10,491 nucleotides of DNA, taken from Gracilibacteraceae bacterium. GTDB lineage: Bacteria; Bacillota; Desulfitobacteriia; Desulfitobacteriales; Syntrophobotulaceae. The stretch is taken from the NCBI GenBank assembly GCA_031274335.1, contig JAISQG010000136.1, positions 1-10,491 on the forward strand. The letters are read 5' to 3'. This document shows positions 1-7,784 of this stretch, in pieces (within the stretch, counting starts at the first letter, position 1; the number at the start of each line of letters is the position of its first letter). Both the position numbers and the translations under genes were made by a program. Below the pieces are notes generated by a model that saw nothing but the letters and a program-made list of their open reading frames with translations, did no database searches and was not told the DNA's origin.

Positions 1-101
1 GAAATGCAAATATTATCCGCTTGTCGAAAAACACTTGAGTTCCGGCTTCCGGCGGAAAAACCGAAAACCGAAAAGGACTTGCCACCCGTCCGGCGCGACG
101 C

Positions 102-130
102 TTGCTTTTTTTCTCTTCATGCGCTATACT
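102..130 (+). promoter_or_regulatory. Putative sigma-A promoter of the ABC exporter operon
   Basis: A -35-like TTGCTT at 102-107 and a -10 TATACT at 125-130 are separated by exactly 17 bp. The -10 matches the consensus at 5 of 6 positions; the -35 matches only at TTG. Transcription would start near 137, about 80 nt before the ATG at 218. No competing promoter of similar quality was seen in 1-217. The -35 is weak, so this is a moderate call. Confidence 0.5.
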
Positions 131-217
131 GAACCGGCACGAAGACGACGTTCTTCACGCGCAGAAACAGCGGGCGTGAGCCTTTTCACGACCTCCGAAG
201 TACATAGCGGGGTTTTT

Positions 218-829
218 ATGGAAAATGTATTGACGGTCAACCATTTGCAAAAAACACGACAACTCCCTCTTTTCAGTCCTGTGACCTTTTCCCTGGCCCG
301 GGGCGAGGGGCTTGGCGTGTATGGCCGCAACGGGTGCGGCAAAACGACTTTCCTCGACATCGTGGCCGGCCTCATCAAGGCGGACGCGGGCGAATTCAGG
401 CGCGAGGGGCGCCTGGGCTATGTGATGCAGAGAGACGGCTTACAGGATTCCCTGTCCTGTCGCGACAATCTGCGCATGGAGGCCGCCCTGTGCGCCCTCC
501 GGGGGCAAACGGCCCGCGAACGCGTCCGCTCTTGCGCCGCGCGCTGCGATATTCTCTCTTTCTGGCATAAGCGCCTCTCGCTCTGCAGCGCCGGCATGCG
601 CGCCCGCCTGTCCATCGCCGCCGCCCTGCTGCCCGACCCGGATCTGCTGCTCCTGGACGAAGCGTTCAGCGGTTTGGACCAGGAAGCCTGTTATTCCGTC
701 AAACAGCTGCTGCGAGAGGAAAAACAGGCGGGCATGGCTCTGGTCCTGGTTTCGCATAATAAAGAAGATTTCGAGGGATTGTGCGAGCGCGTGCTCGTCC
801 TGCCCGCGGCGGAGGTCAGCCTGCTTTGA
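218..829 (+). CDS. ABC transporter ATP-binding protein of an ABC-2 type exporter
   Basis: A 203-residue cytoplasmic ATPase that should power the two membrane subunits encoded directly downstream. In order: Walker A GRNGCGKT at residues 36-43, Q-loop Gln71, signature CSAGM at 123-127, Walker B LLLLDE at 143-148 with Asp147 and catalytic Glu148, D-loop SGLD at 151-154, and H-loop His180. The length is that of a minimal single nucleotide-binding domain with no C-terminal extension. The reading frame stays open upstream to position 35, but the extra N-terminal residues are low-complexity and basic and resemble no ABC domain, so ATG 218 is preferred. It sits behind only a weak GCGGGG ribosome site. 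The signature departs from LSGGQ, but SAGM-type loops occur in ABC-2 exporter ATPases, so the protein is probably active. The substrate cannot be told from sequence; drug, lipid, peptide or polysaccharide export are all possible. Confidence 0.9.
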   Translation: MENVLTVNHLQKTRQLPLFSPVTFSLARGEGLGVYGRNGCGKTTFLDIVAGLIKADAGEFRREGRLGYVMQRDGLQDSLSCRDNLRMEAALCALRGQTARERVRSCAARCDILSFWHKRLSLCSAGMRARLSIAAALLPDPDLLLLDEAFSGLDQEACYSVKQLLREEKQAGMALVLVSHNKEDFEGLCERVLVLPAAEVSLL

Positions 830-1992
830 AAATTCTGCTGGTTTTTCTGGCGGACGCCTGGCAGCTCCGGCGCCGGCTGCCGTTGCTCTTGGGCGGGATG
901 CTCCTTTGCGCCGCCGGATTTTTGCTCTCGTTGCCTCCGGAATTGATGCGGAACGGGGAATTTCCAAAAATTTCCATTGCGCTGGTCAACCAGGACGGCG
1001 GCGAAATGGCCGAATTGCTGTCCGGCATGGTTTCCGGCCTGGAAATGGTGAAAGAATCGCGCATTGTCAGCGAAGATGAGGCCGCCGCGCTGCTGAAGGC
1101 CGGAGAAACCGATGTCGTCGTCGTCTTGCCGCCCGGCATGATCGACGCGCTGATTTACCGGGGACGGGCGGAGATAACGGTCAGGACGCTGGATCCCTTC
1201 ATCGGCTCGGTCAGCCTGAACATGGCCGGCGAATATGTGAAAACGATGAACAGAGTGCAGCGGGCGGCCTTGGCTTTTCACGACGCGGCCGCGCCGCGCT
1301 TCAGCGATCCGCGGGACTTTTACCGGGCGGAGCGGGCTTTTGACCTGGCCCTGCTGCAAGAAACCCTCCTGCGCGCCCGCCATATAGAAACGGTTCCGGC
1401 GGTCTCTCCCTACCACCTCCAAGCCCTGTCGCTGCTGCTGTTCGCGGCCGCCGCCCTCGCAGCGCTGTCTTCGGTCACGCAAACCGCGCATCAGTTTGCC
1501 GCCGGATATTTTCGCCGCCTGGCGGTACACGGAATCCGCCCCTGGCAGATTTACGCCGCCAAAACCCTGCTGGCGGCGGCTCTCTCCCTCGTTTTATGCC
1601 TGGCGGCCATGCCCCTGCTCTCCTTCTGGAAAATCCCCTGCTCCTTCGGCGGCCTGCTGTTGTCCGCCGCTTTTCTGACGGTGATTCTGCACGGTGTCTG
1701 CCTGGTGTTCACGGCTTTCCGAGCCGACGCCATGCCGCTCCGCGCGGTTTCCGCCCGGACAGCGTTCGGCTCGTTCGCCCTGCTCCTCTTCATCCTCTTT
1801 GCCGGCGGCGGGTTTTATCCCGTTTACCTGATGGAGGCAAGTTTTCGCGCTTTTAACCCGGCCTGGCTGGCCCATCTCCTGGCGGAATGGGTTCTGGGCG
1901 GGCCGGCGCTTGTCCCGCTCCGACTTCTGCCCTTCGCGGCGCCGCCTTTGCTCGGCGTGTCCGCCGCCCTGTTCGCCCGGAGGCAAGCATGA
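826..1992 (+). CDS. ABC-2 type membrane subunit, first of a paralogous pair
   Basis: A 388-residue membrane protein, likely one half of the exporter's transmembrane pathway. One hydrophobic segment lies at about residues 18-36. A soluble, presumably extracytoplasmic domain of about 160 residues follows and contains ALVNQDGGE near 52-60, typical of the long-loop ABC-2 families. Five further segments lie at about 200-217, 245-267, 274-297, 313-333 and 365-384. This one-plus-five plan matches the ABC2_membrane_3 type (YbhS/YbhR-like). The start is taken as TTG 826: it overlaps the ATPase stop in the tetranucleotide TTGA and has GGAGGT at 811-816, nine bases upstream. A GTG at 781 in the same frame would add 15 Arg/Pro-rich residues and is less likely. 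The overlap implies translational coupling and fixed stoichiometry with the ATPase. The substrate is unknown. Confidence 0.86.
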   Translation: MKILLVFLADAWQLRRRLPLLLGGMLLCAAGFLLSLPPELMRNGEFPKISIALVNQDGGEMAELLSGMVSGLEMVKESRIVSEDEAAALLKAGETDVVVVLPPGMIDALIYRGRAEITVRTLDPFIGSVSLNMAGEYVKTMNRVQRAALAFHDAAAPRFSDPRDFYRAERAFDLALLQETLLRARHIETVPAVSPYHLQALSLLLFAAAALAALSSVTQTAHQFAAGYFRRLAVHGIRPWQIYAAKTLLAAALSLVLCLAAMPLLSFWKIPCSFGGLLLSAAFLTVILHGVCLVFTAFRADAMPLRAVSARTAFGSFALLLFILFAGGGFYPVYLMEASFRAFNPAWLAHLLAEWVLGGPALVPLRLLPFAAPPLLGVSAALFARRQA

Positions 1993-3080
1993 ACATTTTC
2001 GCGATTTATTTGCGCGCCGTTTTCCGGCAGTGGCCCCTGTTCCTGCTGCTCATTGCCTGCCAGCTCACGCTGGGAGAGATAAGCTCCGTGGCGCTGAATG
2101 AAAAAAAGCCGGAACTCAAAATCGCCCTCTCCGCGGAGGGCGGCGGCGAACTCGCGGAACGCTATGCCCTGGCTCTGGAGCAAATACCGGAACTGACGGT
2201 TATCCGCGCGGAAGGAACAGCGGACAAGGAAAAAATATTCGCCGCGCATCCCGTCCAAGGCCTGGCCGTCATTCCCCCTGATTTTGACGAGCGCCTCACG
2301 GACGGCCGCGCCGGCGGGATCGTGCTTTATCCCGCGCCGGGCGTGAGCGACGTTTCTCTGGTGGCGGAGTTTCTGGCGGTCGAAGCGGTGATGCTGCGGG
2401 CGGAAATCCTTCTGCAAAGCCAATTGCGCGCTCTGGGGGCGGTGCCGGAGGACGCGGGAAATTTTTCCGCCGTCGAACCCATCCTGACCGTGGCCTATGA
2501 CGGGCCGCCGGCCGCGGCTCAGCCTCTCGCCGTTCCCCCGGCTTTCGGCTTGCCGGCGCTGTTTTTGCTGCTCGCCTTTTTGCAGGCCGCCCAAATAGCC
2601 CCCGGCCCGGACAACCGCCGCATCCTGCTGCACGGCCGGCCGGCCCTGGCGCGCGCCTGCGCGGCTTCCTGGCTGGCGCTGTGGTGCGCCTGGGGAATGC
2701 TCACTGTTTTATATGTCCTCGGCCTGGGCCTGTTTTACCACATTAAAGCCGCGCTTCCGCTCTCAGGCGCATTGCTGTTCCTCGCCCTTTATGCCGCAAG
2801 CCTCGGCGGTTTGTTGGCTTTGACCGGAAAAAGAGCCTGGGCGGTATGGATATTCATTCCCTGGTTTCTGCTCAACATGACGCTGGGCGGCGGCTTATGG
2901 AACACACCGCCCGCCTCCCCGCTGCTACTGCCGCTCCTGCCGCTGGGCGCCGTCGCGGCGGCGCAGGCCGGGGAATGGACGGCGCTCTGGGCGCTGGCTG
3001 GTCAAAGCACGGCCGCCGTGGCCGTCGCCGCCCTTTTGCTGCGGAGAGGGAGGGCGAAATTACCCGGCAATTATATTTGA
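1989..3080 (+). CDS. ABC-2 type membrane subunit, second of a paralogous pair
   Basis: A 363-residue membrane protein with the same layout as its upstream neighbour: an N-terminal segment at about residues 15-29, a soluble domain from about 35 to 180, then segments near 185-203, 225-249, 256-278, 283-303 and 333-352. The loop starts with a comparable strand (KIALSAEGGGE) to the first subunit's IALVNQDGGE, and both continue into a stretch predicting a hydrophobic strand (GLAVIPPDF here, VVVVLPPGM there), so the pair look like diverged duplicates. The start ATG 1989 overlaps the previous stop as ATGA, with GGAGG at 1979-1983 and a 5-nt spacer. An in-frame upstream extension is just the antisense-free shadow of the previous gene's end. 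The protein likely forms a heterodimer with the first subunit. No residues reveal the substrate. Confidence 0.83.
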   Translation: MNIFAIYLRAVFRQWPLFLLLIACQLTLGEISSVALNEKKPELKIALSAEGGGELAERYALALEQIPELTVIRAEGTADKEKIFAAHPVQGLAVIPPDFDERLTDGRAGGIVLYPAPGVSDVSLVAEFLAVEAVMLRAEILLQSQLRALGAVPEDAGNFSAVEPILTVAYDGPPAAAQPLAVPPAFGLPALFLLLAFLQAAQIAPGPDNRRILLHGRPALARACAASWLALWCAWGMLTVLYVLGLGLFYHIKAALPLSGALLFLALYAASLGGLLALTGKRAWAVWIFIPWFLLNMTLGGGLWNTPPASPLLLPLLPLGAVAAAQAGEWTALWALAGQSTAAVAVAALLLRRGRAKLPGNYI

Positions 3081-3107
3081 AAATTCTGATTTTAAGAGGT
3101 GATTGAA

Positions 3108-3617
3108 ATGATTTACACTTTTGCCGGCCACCGCCCCGCACTGGGACGGGACGTTTTCATCGCGCCCGGGGCGCGCGTCATCGGCCGAGTCACACTGGGA
3201 GATCAGTGCGGCGTCTGGTACAACGCCGTCCTGCGCGGCGACACCGACGCGCTCATAATCGGCCCGCGCACAAATATCCAGGACGCGAGCGTCCTGCACA
3301 CGGATCAGGGCATCGAGCTTGTCATAGGCGCCGGCGTAACGATCGGCCATTCCTGCGTGCTGCACGGCTGCCGTGTCGGCGACGGGGCGCTGGTCGGCAT
3401 CGGCGCCGTCGTCCTGAACGAGGCCGTTATCGGGGCGCATAGCCTCGTAGCCGCCGGATCTTTGGTCACGGAGCGGAAAACTTTTCCTTCGCACACCCTG
3501 ATCATGGGCAACCCGGCCAAAGTCGTCCGCGAACTCACGGAAGCGGAATTGGCCAAACTGGAGAGACTGGCGGCGGATTATGTGGAGCGCGCCGCCCTCG
3601 CCGCCGCCTCCGTCTGA
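3108..3617 (+). CDS. Gamma-class carbonic anhydrase-like hexapeptide-repeat protein
   Basis: A 169-residue cytoplasmic protein of the left-handed beta-helix gamma-carbonic anhydrase family (the YrdA/PaaY/CaiE-like group). Family hallmarks are present: Arg43 and Asp45 in VLRGDTD, Gln58 in NIQDASVLH, and the three expected zinc-binding histidines His64, His81 and His86, in LHTD and IGHSCVLH. The helix core of hexapeptide turns spans about residues 15-125, and the last 30 residues form the usual C-terminal alpha-helix. With the metal ligands intact it could hydrate CO2, but many homologues lack measurable activity or act in acyl-CoA metabolism. ATG 3108 is chosen because AAGAGGTGA at 3095-3102 sits at ideal spacing; a GTG at 3099 would fall inside that site. 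The gene lies 27 nt after the second permease, in an AT-rich gap with no obvious terminator, and 3 nt before the next gene. Confidence 0.93.
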   Translation: MIYTFAGHRPALGRDVFIAPGARVIGRVTLGDQCGVWYNAVLRGDTDALIIGPRTNIQDASVLHTDQGIELVIGAGVTIGHSCVLHGCRVGDGALVGIGAVVLNEAVIGAHSLVAAGSLVTERKTFPSHTLIMGNPAKVVRELTEAELAKLERLAADYVERAALAAASV

Positions 3618-3620
3618 CCA

Positions 3621-5969
3621 ATGGCCCGCTTGTTCGCCCGCATAAACGGCTTCCGTCTGCCGGCCTTCTACAGCGCGGCCCTGGTTTTCAGCTTCCTGCA
3701 GCCTTTTCGCGCCCATGTGTCTTTATGGGGCGCTTTCCTCGTTTGGGGCGGGGCGCTCCTGCTTTGCGCGGAAATTTTTTCCCTGTTGCGCCGGCTGGAA
3801 AATTGCGAATGGCCGGGATTTTTGTCCCGCTTTTTTGTGCGCCTGCAGGTGGGTCGAACAAACATCAGCGAACAAGCCCGCGTCGGCTGGCTTTACTACC
3901 GGCTTATCCTGCTGGCGGTCTTTTTGCTGTTTCACCTTTGCTATCCATCCTTCAGCCAGAAACACGATTGGGCCGTCGCGGTGAAAACCGGCAGCCTCTC
4001 CGCCCTGAACGGCTCTTCCACCCCGGTTTTCCTCATTTTCCTCTTTGTCCTGGCCTGCTTTGTTTTCTCCTCTCTCGTCTATTATTTCACGCATGTCCGC
4101 CTGCGTCTGCCCGCGCTGTTCCTCATCGCGCTCATCCCCTGCCTGCTCGCTTCCTCGCAGATGCGGGTGCTGGGAACCGGGGAGATTTTTCTGCTGGCCG
4201 CTTCGTTTATCGCCGCAGCCTGGGCTGCGCGCCTGCGCGATTTCGCCGCGCGGGGCCGGACGCTCCGCCCGCCCTGGCCGCCTCTTGTCCTGACGCTGAC
4301 GGCCGCCGGCCTTCTGGTCGCCTTCATGCCCGCTCTCCCGCCCACGCCTTACGATTTTTTCCGCCTGCTTTACAGCTACGGCCTGACTGACGCCGGCGAT
4401 TCCGCTGACACGAGCGGCCCGCGCCTCGCCGTGCCGGACAACCGCCTGCTGCTGGAAGCGGAGGCCGCCGGCCCTCTGTATTTGCGCCAGCGGGTATTCA
4501 GCGCCTTCGACGGCGCAAGCTGGTCGCCGCCCGCTCCGGGCGGCCGGATTCAGAGTTCGCCTTTTTCTCCGGGCGCGTCGGCGGAATGGGAGGAAAACCA
4601 GGCCCGCCTGACGGGGCAATCGCTGTACGCCATCCTGCAAAGCGCGGCGGCCCTCGACCCGCGCTTTGCCGCCCGCCAAGCCCCGATTCTGTCCGGCGCG
4701 GCGCCTTCGCCGCAGAGTTTTTCGGCGCGCATTCGTCATATGAATTTTATCACACGTACCGTTCTGCTTCCCGGCCGAACTTTTCAGCTGGACGGTCTGG
4801 CGCAGTATTACCGCGCCACCATCCGGGACGCCCTGGGCGTGACCTGGCTGCCGGGTGCCGCCCCGCTTTTCGCGGAAGAAGAGTATTCCGCTTCTTATTT
4901 CAGCGACGAGGCGGATCTGTGGCTGGCTGAACGCCTGGGCGCTTATACGGCGGCGGATTACGCGGAAATGCTGGAGGAAACGGACCGGATCCTGGCGGGC
5001 GAAGGTGAAAATCCTCCGGACGCGGAAGCGCGGGAAACGCTGGCGCTCTTCCGCGCCGAGGCGGAAACGGCAGAGCTGTTCCAGACCGCCGCCGTCGCCG
5101 CCTCGTATGACGCGCCCGCCTCCCTGCACACGCTCGCCGCGGAAATCACGGCCGGATTACGGGGCGACCTGGCAAAGGCGCAGGCGCTGGAGAATTATTT
5201 TCACGCGAACGGCTATAAATATGATTTGAATTATAACCCTCCCCAGGGACACGGGGATGTGGCCGCTTTTGTCCTGGAAAACAAGAGGGGCGTTTGCGCC
5301 GATTACGCAACGGCTATGACGCTGATGGCCAGGGCCGCCGGGCTGCAGGCCCGCTACACGGAGGGATTTTACGCGGGCGAGGCGGACGCGGACGGGATAC
5401 GCCGCGTGCGAGCGGAGAACGCGCATGCCTGGACTGAGGTTTTCATTCCGGGGAGCGGCTGGACGGTATTCGAGCCGACGCCCGGCTATGCCTTGCCGCC
5501 CGCTCCTCCTTTCAGCCTGCCGGCCGGCCGCGCGCGCGGCTTGCTTCTGGCCGCGCTGGCGGGGGCAGTGCTCGGCGGGCCGGCGCGCCGGCTGATCGCC
5601 CGGCCCGCCGAAGAAATCGCGTTCCGGCTGCGTCTGCGGCACTGCCCCCGCGAACAGGGCTTGTTCCGCCTGTACGCGCGTGCGCTGGCACTGGCGGAAC
5701 AAACCCTGGCGCGGCCGGCCGGCGGGGCGACGGCACGGGAATTCGCCGCCCTTGTTTCCCAGGCCTGCCACGAGGACGTCTCTCCGCTGACGCGGCTTTA
5801 TGAAAAAACCGCCTTCGCGGGAGCGGCGGTCACGAAAAAAGAATTCTCCGGCGCTTACCGGGCCTACCGCCTTTTCTGCGGACGGTGCCGGCGGCGCGGT
5901 AAGGATATTAGCGCGGCCCGTACCGGGCCAGGTAATTCTCAAGGCGTTCACGCGCCTCGTCGTCCATGA
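3621..5969 (+). CDS. Multispanning membrane protein with extracytoplasmic transglutaminase-like domain (TgpA-type)
   Basis: A 782-residue protein. About six or seven membrane segments fill residues 12-240 (clear ones near 33-52, 92-110, 134-155, 160-178, 185-203 and 222-240). A long outer domain follows, starting with the family-typical strand YLRQRVFSAFDGASW. The transglutaminase/papain-like core has Cys559 in RGVCADYATAM, His602 in ENAHAWTEVF and Glu618 in VFEPTPGY; Glu in place of Asp is common in FEPTPG members of this family. One more segment at about 636-657 leads to a cytoplasmic tail resembling the DUF4129-like ends of such proteins. Characterised TgpA is a membrane cysteine protease-like enzyme; the substrate here is unknown. 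The usual MoxR-type ATPase and DUF58 neighbours are absent from the window. No Shine-Dalgarno precedes ATG 3621, which lies 3 nt after the previous stop, so translation probably depends on reinitiation. The 3' end overlaps pyrE by 62 nt on the opposite strand. Confidence 0.92.
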   Translation: MARLFARINGFRLPAFYSAALVFSFLQPFRAHVSLWGAFLVWGGALLLCAEIFSLLRRLENCEWPGFLSRFFVRLQVGRTNISEQARVGWLYYRLILLAVFLLFHLCYPSFSQKHDWAVAVKTGSLSALNGSSTPVFLIFLFVLACFVFSSLVYYFTHVRLRLPALFLIALIPCLLASSQMRVLGTGEIFLLAASFIAAAWAARLRDFAARGRTLRPPWPPLVLTLTAAGLLVAFMPALPPTPYDFFRLLYSYGLTDAGDSADTSGPRLAVPDNRLLLEAEAAGPLYLRQRVFSAFDGASWSPPAPGGRIQSSPFSPGASAEWEENQARLTGQSLYAILQSAAALDPRFAARQAPILSGAAPSPQSFSARIRHMNFITRTVLLPGRTFQLDGLAQYYRATIRDALGVTWLPGAAPLFAEEEYSASYFSDEADLWLAERLGAYTAADYAEMLEETDRILAGEGENPPDAEARETLALFRAEAETAELFQTAAVAASYDAPASLHTLAAEITAGLRGDLAKAQALENYFHANGYKYDLNYNPPQGHGDVAAFVLENKRGVCADYATAMTLMARAAGLQARYTEGFYAGEADADGIRRVRAENAHAWTEVFIPGSGWTVFEPTPGYALPPAPPFSLPAGRARGLLLAALAGAVLGGPARRLIARPAEEIAFRLRLRHCPREQGLFRLYARALALAEQTLARPAGGATAREFAALVSQACHEDVSPLTRLYEKTAFAGAAVTKKEFSGAYRAYRLFCGRCRRRGKDISAARTGPGNSQGVHAPRRP

Positions 5970-6594
5970 GAACCGTCCCGTCAACCGGGCGGTTGTGCAG
6001 ACATTCGATAATATCCCTGACGGAAACAACCGGGAAAGTTTTGACGCCTTCTTCCGATTCCAGCTCATGAATGGCGCTTAATTCACCTGTCCCGCGCTCC
6101 ATGCGATCCACGGCCACCATCAGGCCCACCACCTTCACGGCCAGCCGGCGCAGAAGCGGCAGACATTCCCGCACAGCCGTGCCAGCAGTGATGACGTCTT
6201 CCGTGATCAAAACGCGGTCGCCCGCCTTAAGAGGATACCCGACCATATTGCCGCCTTCGCCGTGATCCTTTTCCTCTTTGCGGTTAAAACAATACCCCAC
6301 GTTCATGCCCCGTTCGGCCAGAGCGATCGATGTGGCCACCGCCAGCGGAATTCCTTTGTAAGCCGGCCCGAACAGGACGGACGGGGTTGGCATAAGACCG
6401 GCCGCCGTGTTTTCCTCGACGCAGGAGGCGTAGAATCCGCCCAGGCGGGCAATCTGGCCGCCCCGGCGGTAATTGCCTGTATTGATGAAATACGGCGTCC
6501 TGCGGCCGCTTTTGGTCACAAAATCCCCGAAAAGCAACACTCCGGCCCGCACCATGAACACGATGAAATCCTTTTTATATTCCTGCTCCGCCAT
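5908..6594 (-). CDS. pyrE: Orotate phosphoribosyltransferase
   Basis: A 228-residue cytoplasmic enzyme that transfers the phosphoribosyl group of PRPP to orotate, giving OMP, the fifth step of de novo pyrimidine synthesis. The sequence has FGPAYKG at residues 75-81, the flexible catalytic-loop motif FNRKEEKDHGEGG at 103-115, and the PRPP-binding motif VLITEDVITAGTA at 128-140. These and the length place it with the E. coli-type PyrE, slightly longer than the usual 213 residues. ATG 6594 is preceded on its strand by a GGAGG site six bases away, located inside the end of ispF; the two genes overlap by 20 nt. It is the last gene of the minus-strand run, and no other pyr gene is in the window. 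No PyrR-type leader is visible, so it is probably transcribed from the yacL promoter. Its end converges on the transglutaminase gene. Confidence 0.98.
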   Translation of the reverse strand: MAEQEYKKDFIVFMVRAGVLLFGDFVTKSGRRTPYFINTGNYRRGGQIARLGGFYASCVEENTAAGLMPTPSVLFGPAYKGIPLAVATSIALAERGMNVGYCFNRKEEKDHGEGGNMVGYPLKAGDRVLITEDVITAGTAVRECLPLLRRLAVKVVGLMVAVDRMERGTGELSAIHELESEEGVKTFPVVSVRDIIECLHNRPVDGTVLMDDEARERLENYLARYGPR

Positions 6595-7066
6595 CCGTTT
6601 CCTCCATCAGAACAACAGCTTGCGCGGCCATGCCCTCACCCCGGCCGGTAAATCCAAGCCCCTCAGTCGTGGTGGCCTTGAGGGAAACGCGTTCCTTGCT
6701 CAATCCCAGAGCCAGGGCGATTTCCGCGCGCATGGCGTCGAAATAAGGAGCGAGCTTCGGCTGTTCCGCCATGATGACAGCATCGACATTGCCGGCGGTA
6801 AAGCCGGCCGCGGCCGCCTTTTTGCGCACTTCAGCCAAAAGCAGGATGCTGGACGCGCCTTTGTAAGCCTCATCCGTGTCCGGGAAATGCCGGCCGATAT
6901 CGCCGAGGGCGCAAGCGCCCAGGACGGCGTCCATAACACAATGCGTCAGCACGTCGGCGTCGGAATGACCCAGCAGGCCGAGCGCGAAAGGAATTTTCAC
7001 CCCGCCCAGCACCAATTCGCGTCCCGGCACGAGCCGGTGCGCGTCAAAACCCATGCCGACCCTCAC
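6575..7066 (-). CDS. ispF: 2-C-methyl-D-erythritol 2,4-cyclodiphosphate synthase
   Basis: A 163-residue enzyme of the MEP isoprenoid pathway that cyclises CDP-methylerythritol 2-phosphate and releases CMP. It works as a cytoplasmic homotrimer. The zinc ligands Asp8, His10 and His42 are present at the same numbering as in E. coli IspF. The active-site loop LLGHSDADVL (31-40) and the C-terminal signature TTTEGLGFTGRGEG with Glu135 are intact, and the length is close to the standard of about 157-160. The start codon is GTG at 7066: it gives the canonical start MRVGMGFDAH and has AGGAG six bases upstream. It overlaps the end of ispD by 23 nt and the start of pyrE by 20 nt. Having ispD immediately before it puts two pathway enzymes (steps 3 and 5) under one transcript. 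Confidence 0.98.
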   Translation of the reverse strand: MRVGMGFDAHRLVPGRELVLGGVKIPFALGLLGHSDADVLTHCVMDAVLGACALGDIGRHFPDTDEAYKGASSILLLAEVRKKAAAAGFTAGNVDAVIMAEQPKLAPYFDAMRAEIALALGLSKERVSLKATTTEGLGFTGRGEGMAAQAVVLMEETDGGAGI

Positions 7067-7784
7067 GCGCCGCTCCTTCCCGCTTTTTCAGCAAAATCTC
7101 CGCAAACAGCAAATCGGTCTCCGTCGTGATTTTGATGTTTTCCTCCCAGCCGGCCAGCAGGCGGACGCGCCCGCCGTGCCATTCCACCAGCGACGCGTCA
7201 TCCGTGCCGCGATAGCCCTGTTCATGGGCGCTTTCATGCGCCGCCGTCAGCAATTCGCGCTCAAAAACCTGCGGGGTTTGAACCGCGCGCAGGGCGGGGC
7301 GGGGGAGCGTGCTTTTTACCCAGTCCGAACCATCCGCCTCTTTTATCGTGTCTTTCACCGGCAAAGCCGCCACGGCCGCCGGCAGCCCGCGGCTGGCGGC
7401 CAAAAACGCCGAAAGCGCCGACGCGGTCAGCAGCGGGCGCGCTCCGTCGTGAACCACGACCCGCCGCGCCGCCGGATCCGCCGATGTCAGCGCGCGCAAA
7501 GCTCCGCGCACCGAAGCCTGGCGGTCGGCGCCGCCGTCCGTGACGACGACCTTGGTCAGGCCGCAGCCGTCCGCGATCCGCCGCAAATCCGCCTTGTCCT
7601 CCCGCGCCGCCGGCACAATGACGGAAGTTATCGCTCCGCATGTTTCAAACACACGCAAAGTACGGGCTATAATGGGAATTTCTCCCAGGAGAAGAAAGAG
7701 CTTGTTGCCCTGCCGGCCCATGCGCCGTCCCCGCCCGGCCGCCGGTATTATGGCGGCGGCTTCAGGGCATGAGTCAATATCCAT
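7044..7784 (-). CDS. ispD: 2-C-methyl-D-erythritol 4-phosphate cytidylyltransferase
   Basis: A 246-residue cytoplasmic enzyme that joins CTP and MEP to give CDP-methylerythritol in the MEP pathway. The nucleotide-binding loop IIPAAGRGRRMG spans residues 12-23, with Arg21 and Lys28 at the positions of the catalytic E. coli Arg20/Lys27. HDGARP lies at 112-117, KDTIKEAD at 144-151, QTPQVF at 169-174, TDDASLVE at 194-201 and NIKITTETDL at 216-225 with Lys219. The length is normal. The frame is open to 7826, but the extra 14 residues are Arg/Ser-rich and lie within the yacL end. ATG 7784 with AGGAGG nine bases upstream is the better start. It overlaps the yacL stop by 11 nt. The C-terminus beyond about residue 235 is rich in Lys, Arg and Gly and overlaps ispF. 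Confidence 0.97.
   Translation of the reverse strand: MDIDSCPEAAAIIPAAGRGRRMGRQGNKLFLLLGEIPIIARTLRVFETCGAITSVIVPAAREDKADLRRIADGCGLTKVVVTDGGADRQASVRGALRALTSADPAARRVVVHDGARPLLTASALSAFLAASRGLPAAVAALPVKDTIKEADGSDWVKSTLPRPALRAVQTPQVFERELLTAAHESAHEQGYRGTDDASLVEWHGGRVRLLAGWEENIKITTETDLLFAEILLKKREGAAREGRHGF

Noticed and set aside
3..38. A short frame ending in TGA at 36-38 (NANIIRLSKNT) that could be the tail of an upstream gene
   Set aside because: Only 11 residues are visible and the other plus-strand frames are also open there, so coding cannot be supported.
54..80. Short tandem of ccgaaaa-like units near the left edge
   Set aside because: Only two exact units plus one degenerate one; this is too few to call a meaningful repeat.
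338..608. The ABC signature CSAGM as a sign of an inactive ATPase
   Set aside because: All other catalytic motifs are intact, and SAGM-type signatures are seen in functional ABC-2 exporter ATPases.
3723..5129. A long (468-codon) open frame on the minus strand inside the transglutaminase gene
   Set aside because: It is antisense to a well-supported gene, is rich in Arg, Gln and Gly as expected for a GC-driven shadow frame, and has no recognisable domain.
5915..5929. Perfect GC hairpin at the pyrE end considered as a terminator
   Set aside because: No T-run follows on either strand, so it does not fit a rho-independent terminator; it is kept only as part of a finding.
7053..7772. A plus-strand open frame of 239 codons opposite ispD
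   Set aside because: It mirrors ispD exactly, is Arg-rich and has no domain; the ispD reading is certain.
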